Shown: positions 6,326 through 9,428 of the stretch, piece after piece
Position numbering within the stretch: position 1 is the stretch's first letter
Layout of the letters: every line of letters starts with the position of its first letter
Source of the DNA: Terriglobia bacterium
GTDB taxonomy: Bacteria; Acidobacteriota; Terriglobia; UBA7540
Length of the DNA: 9,428 nucleotides
Reading direction: 5' to 3'
NCBI GenBank assembly: GCA_020072905.1
Contig: JAIQGB010000154.1
Location: 1-9,428 of the forward strand
The notes under the pieces: model-generated
Database searches by the model: none
Told to the model about the DNA's origin: nothing
The model's input: the letters and a program-made list of their open reading frames with translations, nothing else
Made by a program: the position numbers and the translations under genes

Positions 6326-7102
6326 CTATTTGACCGCGCGGACGGTGACGCTGGCAAAGCCGAAGTCGGCGCCGCGGAGATAGTCGTAGACAACTTCTTT
6401 GATGATCGAGATGTGGCTGAAACCTGCCTGACGAATCACCCCCAAGTAGTCTTCCTTGTCCATCGCGCCCGCCGTGCATCCGGCCCAGAGGTTGAGGTCG
6501 GCGCGCACGGATTCGGGCACCAGCCCAAAAGAAACGATGTCGGAAACCGTGAACGCGCCACCCGTCTTCAGGACTCGATAGGCTTCCGCGAACACCGGAC
6601 GCTTGTCGGGAGCGAGATTGATCACGCAGTTGGAGATGATGCGGTCCACCGTTCCCGACTCGACGGGCAGCTTCTCGATCTCGCCCTTTCGAAATTCGAC
6701 GTTCGAGAACCCGCCGCTCCGGGCGTTGGCGCGCGCTTTCTCCAGCATCGCATCGGTCATGTCCACGCCGATGACGCGGCCTTCGGGGCCGACGCGCCGT
6801 GCGGCGAGGAAGCAATCCACGCCCGCGCCGCTGCCGAGGTCGAGCACGGTCTGACCGGGTTGGAGGTCTGCATCGGCGGTGGGGTCGCCGCAGCCAAGGC
6901 CGAGGTTGGCGCCTTCGGGGATAGTGGCGAGTTGGGCTTGGTCGTATCCCCGCGCCATGGTGCCGATGTTGTACAGCTCGCCTGAGCACGAATTGGAAGT
7001 GTCGCAGCAGGTCTTGACGTCCCCGCGGGCGATCGCCGCGTATCTCTCTTCGACGGCCTTCTTGATTCTGCCTTCATTGGATCTTTCGGATTCGGGTTTC
7101 AT
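6326..7102 (-). CDS. arsM: Arsenite S-adenosylmethionine methyltransferase ArsM
   Basis: ArsM transfers methyl groups from S-adenosylmethionine to As(III) in the cytoplasm, giving methylated and partly volatile arsenicals. The start at 7102 has AGGAG five bases upstream (minus-strand 7112-7108). The 258-residue product is of normal family length. Residues 31-41 read TCCDTSNSCSG, the Cys-rich N-terminal stretch typical of ArsM. The SAM-binding motif is at 87-98 (LDLGSGAGVDCF), followed by GVDMTDAMLEKAR. The three cysteines that match the arsenic-binding set of characterised ArsM proteins are Cys71 (GLGCGDP), Cys159 (SNCVINLAPDK) and Cys209 (WAGCTAGAM). It lies 50 bases after arsR on the same strand, so the two are very likely co-transcribed and induced by As(III). 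No arsenic efflux pump or arsenate reductase gene is nearby. Confidence 0.95.
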   Translation of the reverse strand: MKPESERSNEGRIKKAVEERYAAIARGDVKTCCDTSNSCSGELYNIGTMARGYDQAQLATIPEGANLGLGCGDPTADADLQPGQTVLDLGSGAGVDCFLAARRVGPEGRVIGVDMTDAMLEKARANARSGGFSNVEFRKGEIEKLPVESGTVDRIISNCVINLAPDKRPVFAEAYRVLKTGGAFTVSDIVSFGLVPESVRADLNLWAGCTAGAMDKEDYLGVIRQAGFSHISIIKEVVYDYLRGADFGFASVTVRAVK

Positions 7103-7152
7103 CTCTTCTCCTTTGGTAGCTGACCGTGTGGATTCCCTGTGCGTACGGCGGC

Positions 7153-7575
7153 TTATCGGGTCTCCTGGGCCTGCGCCTGGCGTGACGTGGGGACAGTCGC
7201 CGCGCCAATCTTCGACACGAGTCCCACGCAGCACAACCCGTCGCGCCGCAACATCAACCGCCGGCCAGCCCGTGCCTCGTCCTGACGGAAGTCCTCGCGC
7301 CCTTCCCGCAAGCGGCCGATGGCCCGCAGCAAATCATGTTGAAAGGGTCTGAGTCGTGTGGAGATGCGGTAGTACACCCATTTCCCTCGGCGGTGGTCTT
7401 CCAACCATCCGGCGTTCGTCAGAACTTGCAGGTGCCGCGAAGCTTTGTACTGCGGAACCTGCAGGGCATCCACCAGCTCGCAAACACAAATCTCCCTGGC
7501 TTGCTCGAGGAGGTTGAGCAGGCGAAGGCGCGTGGGGTCACCAAGAGCCTGAAGAATTTCAACATCGCGATCCAT
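7153..7575 (-). CDS. arsR: ArsR-family As(III)-responsive transcriptional repressor
   Basis: ArsR represses its own operon and lets go of DNA when As(III) binds its cysteines. The 140-residue product has the ArsR winged-helix fold: LGDPTRLRLLNLLEQ (residues 11-25), the metal-site helix with Cys30 and Cys32 (ICVCELVDAL, compare the CVCDLC motif of E. coli ArsR), the recognition helix (QYKASRHLQVLTNAGWL, 42-58), and the wing (RRGKWVYYRI, 62-71). A C-terminal pair, Cys115-Cys116 (RRDGLCCVGL), might add a metal ligand; this is inferred. The last 20 or so residues look like an unstructured extension. It is the first gene of an arsR-arsM pair, with a strong promoter and a candidate operator directly upstream. 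The start codon has only a weak GAGAG ribosome site. Confidence 0.93.
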   Translation of the reverse strand: MDRDVEILQALGDPTRLRLLNLLEQAREICVCELVDALQVPQYKASRHLQVLTNAGWLEDHRRGKWVYYRISTRLRPFQHDLLRAIGRLREGREDFRQDEARAGRRLMLRRDGLCCVGLVSKIGAATVPTSRQAQAQETR

Positions 7576-7582
7576 AATCTCT

Positions 7583-7604
7583 CACATGCGCGATTATGCA
7601 TATG
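7583..7604. promoter_or_regulatory. Candidate ArsR operator overlapping the -10
   Basis: On the minus strand, CATATGC (7604-7598) and GCATGTG (7589-7583) form an inverted repeat with one mismatch and an 8-base centre. It covers the -10 box and the expected start point, where an autorepressor of the ArsR family would be expected to bind. Direct evidence of binding is lacking. Confidence 0.45.
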
Positions 7605-7621
7605 GCCAACACTGATGTCAA
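7593..7621 (-). promoter_or_regulatory. Sigma-70-type promoter of arsR-arsM
   Basis: On the minus strand, TTGACA (7621-7616) is a perfect -35 box, followed by a 17-base spacer and CATAAT (7598-7593), one base from the -10 consensus. Transcription would start about 10-15 bases before the arsR ATG. Confidence 0.75.
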
Positions 7622-7672
7622 GGGCTAAATGATGCCTGCAGGAGCGGATGCGTCACGGAGGCTTGTACATAG

Positions 7673-7688
7673 CCGACCATCCGGTCGG
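7673..7688. terminator. Hairpin CCGACC-atcc-GGTCGG between the membrane-protein gene and arsR
   Basis: Six-base perfect arms with a 4-base loop sit 27 bases past the stop codon of the membrane protein and upstream of the arsR promoter. It could end the upstream transcript, keeping arsR independent. No T-run follows on the minus strand, and an operator role is possible. Confidence 0.35.
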
Positions 7689-7714
7689 TCGCCCATACGC
7701 CAAAGCCTCTTCTC

Positions 7715-8161
7715 TTAACCGGCTAAGTCGTCAGGGACCCATGGGAAGCAGGCAGCAAAGAGTATAAAGGAGCCGAGAAAGAAGGGGATGGCGTCTGCCC
7801 GAGAGCCCCCTACGAAGCGCAGGACGAATCCCAGGAGCCCAACGGTCTCCGCCAGCGTAAAGCAGATGATGTAACAAGTTCGAAGCTTCGCGGCGCGGGC
7901 TTCGGGCACTGCCGGTCCCCCGGGCAAAAGCAATCCCGCAAGGATCGAAAATCTGAGGAAGAGGACGACTGTCGCCAGGATTGCCGCAAGGACGATCAGC
8001 GCGGTTCGGAGCTCCCCGACGGGTTGCGGCTCAAGTTCAGAGGCGACCACCTCCAGCACGATCAGGTACAAGACCACCGAGCCCGCCATGGCGGCGTAGA
8101 CAATCTTCAAAAAGCGTACCAGAACTGCAGGATCGTTTTGGGGTGATTCGAAACCCGTCAT
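7715..8161 (-). CDS. Small integral membrane protein with four predicted helices, function unknown
   Basis: The 148-residue product has four hydrophobic segments at about residues 18-40 (IVYAAMAGSVVLYLIVLEVV), 54-80 (LIVLAAILATVVLFLRFSIL), 94-116 (YIICFTLAETVGLLGFVLRF) and 124-142 (AIPFFLGSFILFAACFPWV). Two charged segments, about 81-93 and 117-123, connect the later helices. The third helix with its Glu (TLAETVGLLGFVLRF) loosely recalls subunit c of rotary ATPases, but length and helix number differ, and I make no functional claim. The ATG at 8161 is preceded by GAGGG (8169-8165), a plausible though close ribosome site. It begins 40 bases after the hydrolase gene on the same strand, which suggests co-transcription. 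Confidence 0.8.
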   Translation of the reverse strand: MTGFESPQNDPAVLVRFLKIVYAAMAGSVVLYLIVLEVVASELEPQPVGELRTALIVLAAILATVVLFLRFSILAGLLLPGGPAVPEARAAKLRTCYIICFTLAETVGLLGFVLRFVGGSRADAIPFFLGSFILFAACFPWVPDDLAG

Positions 8162-8201
8162 TCTCCCTCACTGAGCGGCGCAGGAATCGGACATGACTTC
8201 C

Positions 8202-9085
8202 TTACCTAACAGGAATCGTCCGCCCATACGGACTGGAGCGGTCGAGGCGGTCGAAATATGCGAATGCAGCGCGCGCGGCCGCTTCGATGGCGCGCTCGCC
8301 GTCCTCGTCATGTTTCAAGTAAGTCGTCATGACACAGAAGATGAAGCGGCGGCCGGCGATTTCAACGATGCCCGAATCGCAGCGCACGCCCTCGAGCGAG
8401 CCGGGCTTATCGGCAATCGCCACGCCCGGCGGCAGTGCCCGGTTGAATTCGCTCTCCTTCGGCAGGCGGAGGATGCGCAGGAACTCCTGGGTGTGCGCGG
8501 CGTCGAGTGCTCGCCCCGATTGCACCGTCTCGAGCAGCGCTAGCATTTCGCGCGGGGTCGAGACGTTTTCATTTCCACGGCGCGCAGCATCGAGGTCGAT
8601 CATGTGCCGGCGAAGTTTCGTTTCCTTCAACCCCAACCGCGCGATGCCCGCGTTGATGTTGTCCATTCCCAGCCGTTCGATAAGGATGTTAGTGGCGGAG
8701 TTGTCGCTCAGCACGGCCATGAAGATCGCCAGATCGCGGAGCGTCATGGTGACCGTGCCATCTCCCAGCTTGTTCAGGATTGCCTCGGGATCGCCAACGG
8801 TCATTTCGTTGCGGCGGACCGTGTGTTTCTCATCGAGCGAGAGCTTACCGTCCTGGTCCTGCCGCAGGAGCTCGAGGAGCACAGTCAGCTTGATGGAGCT
8901 GGCCTGCGGGAATACGGCGTTGGGGAGTCGCCAGAAGGTATCGCCGGTCGAAAGGTCCTTGATGGCGTATCCCAGCACGCCGTCCGCAACTCGGACTGAA
9001 GGGTTGGTTGCTGACTCAGGGCGCCCCGAGGCGCGCAGATTACGAGCGCGAGGCTCACGGCGAAGATAAGTCTGGAAATGCGCAT
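8202..9085 (-). CDS. Class-A-beta-lactamase-fold serine hydrolase with an internal frameshift
   Basis: The catalytic domain is intact in one frame. It has S-S-I-K with nucleophile Ser (codon 8900-8898), SDN (8708-8700), and K-P-G in place of K-T-G (8408-8400, ADKPGSLEGVRCDSGIV). This fits the Beta-lactamase2/PenP-like family of serine hydrolases. An exported protein is expected, and a good signal peptide (MRISRLIFAVSLALVICAPR, then GALSQQ) does exist, starting at 9085 with GGAG seven bases upstream, but it is in another frame. The two frames meet near 8990-8975 and the change equals loss of one base modulo three. The catalytic frame is open back to an ATG at 9140, but that version has an arginine-rich N-terminus and no signal sequence. 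By hand alignment the usual omega-loop Glu166 position holds Met and the Asn170 position Asp, so penicillin hydrolysis is doubtful. It is either a recent pseudogene or a sequencing error. Confidence 0.78.
8987..9085 (-). other. Signal-peptide segment in a different frame from the hydrolase
   Basis: Starting at ATG 9085, 33 codons encode a positively charged start (MRISR), a hydrophobic core (LIFAVSLALVICA) and a likely cleavage zone (GALSQQ), then PTLQSEL, the usual lead-in to this hydrolase family. GGAGAGG (9096-9090) serves as ribosome binding site. The frame then runs into non-homologous sequence (RTACWDTPSR), while the adjacent frame picks up as ADGVLGYAIKDL. Confidence 0.75.
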
Positions 9086-9166
9086 TCATCCTCTCCAATA
9101 CTGACCCCGGCTGGAGGAACCGCACACCAGAGACATACACCGGGTACGAAATAATACGCCTGCCAA

Positions 9167-9180
9167 ATCGTCAATCGTCA
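9167..9180. repeat. Short heptamer duplication, ATCGTCA x2
   Basis: Two exact ATCGTCA units, followed by ATC, lie in the 99-base gap between the adenylyltransferase stop codon and the hydrolase signal-peptide start. It has the same 7-base period as the arrays at 2094-2157. Confidence 0.6.
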
Positions 9181-9184
9181 ATCC

Positions 9185-9428
9185 TTACGATCCGATGTAC
9201 TTGGCGTAAATCCCGCGCGCCACCACCAGGTCGTCGGTGCCCTTGATGATCGCCCGGCCATCCGGAAAGATCGTGAGCTCGAAAGAGTCGAGCTGGCAAC
9301 GCAGCAGGAATTCGTTCGCTCGGACCGCGCCCAGCTTCTCGAGCCGCGCCTTCAGGGCCGCGAGGTCCAGCCCGCGCGATTCCCGCTGGCTGATTTGAAC
9401 GGCATCCCGCCCGCAGAGCGTGGTGTGG
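9185..9428 (-). CDS. C-terminal part of a ThiF/MoeB-family E1-like adenylyltransferase (5' end outside window)
   Basis: The last 80 codons are visible, ending at TAA (9187-9185). They read HTTLCGRDAVQISQ, then a charged helix (LDLAALKARLEKLGAVRA), then NEFLLRCQLDSFELTIFPDG and RAIIKGTDDLVVARGIYAKY before the stop. This tail (CGRxAVQ, the FPDGRAIIKGTDD strand-turn-strand, and xxARxxYAKYIG) matches the C-terminal end of ThiF/HesA/MoeB adenylyltransferases. These activate the C-terminus of small sulfur-carrier proteins (ThiS, MoaD) with ATP for thiamine or molybdopterin synthesis. The ATP-binding and zinc-site parts lie outside the window, so thiF and moeB cannot be told apart. It is the most upstream gene seen of the minus-strand set, 99 bases before the hydrolase. 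Confidence 0.85.
   Translation of the reverse strand, partial: HTTLCGRDAVQISQRESRGLDLAALKARLEKLGAVRANEFLLRCQLDSFELTIFPDGRAIIKGTDDLVVARGIYAKYIGS

Noticed and set aside
6293..6985. 230-codon plus-strand frame opposite arsM
   Set aside because: Antisense shadow of arsM with no family resemblance and no ribosome binding site.
6126..6989. 287-codon minus-strand frame overlapping arsM
   Set aside because: Very arginine- and proline-rich translation, out of frame with the clear ArsM, typical of a high-GC shadow frame.
7673..7688. TetR-type operator
   Set aside because: The CCGACC/GGTCGG arms resemble such sites, but no TetR-family gene is in the window; it is kept only as a generic hairpin.
9086..9140. 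ATG 9140 (or ATG 9089) as the true start of the serine hydrolase
   Set aside because: The resulting N-terminus is arginine-rich with no signal sequence, while the neighbouring frame encodes a full signal peptide with a well-spaced ribosome site from 9085.

Overview
This is a GC-rich, gene-dense chromosomal window with no phage, integrase, insertion sequence, CRISPR array, rRNA or tRNA that I can see. The mix of genes suggests an environmental bacterium, most likely Acidobacteriota or a relative: a large exported protein with cadherin/discoidin/Ig-like modules, a signal-peptide protein with a glycine zipper, a small four-helix membrane protein, and intergenic heptanucleotide repeats. That assignment is inferred from protein style and is not proven.

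Plus-strand half (1-6181). The window opens inside a large secreted multidomain protein (1-1788). A 707-base non-coding stretch follows, holding a near-perfect 34-bp direct repeat and two different 7-bp tandem arrays. Next is glmU (2496-4238), the bifunctional enzyme that makes UDP-N-acetylglucosamine for the cell wall. It is about 120 residues longer than usual because a complete STAS (anti-sigma-factor-antagonist) domain is fused in frame at its C-terminus. A membrane-anchored coiled-coil protein (4506-5369) and a secreted glycine-zipper protein (5510-6181) follow as separate units; each intergenic gap contains clear inverted repeats.

Minus-strand half (6326-9428, read right to left). In order of transcription these are the C-terminal end of a ThiF/MoeB-type E1-like adenylyltransferase, a class-A-beta-lactamase-fold serine hydrolase, a small four-helix membrane protein, and an arsR-arsM arsenic pair. 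The hydrolase signal peptide is in a different frame from its catalytic domain. arsR has a very good sigma-70-type promoter (TTGACA-17-CATAAT) with an inverted repeat overlapping the -10, as expected for an autorepressed arsenic operon. ArsR would sense As(III) and ArsM would methylate it; no efflux pump or arsenate reductase is in the window.

The most notable item is the GlmU-STAS fusion, which suggests that cell-wall precursor synthesis is wired to a partner-switching type of signal. Its junction, TAC-ATC, is one substitution per codon away from a stop codon followed by ATG, which hints at how two adjacent genes could have merged. The hydrolase frameshift is the second item to verify.
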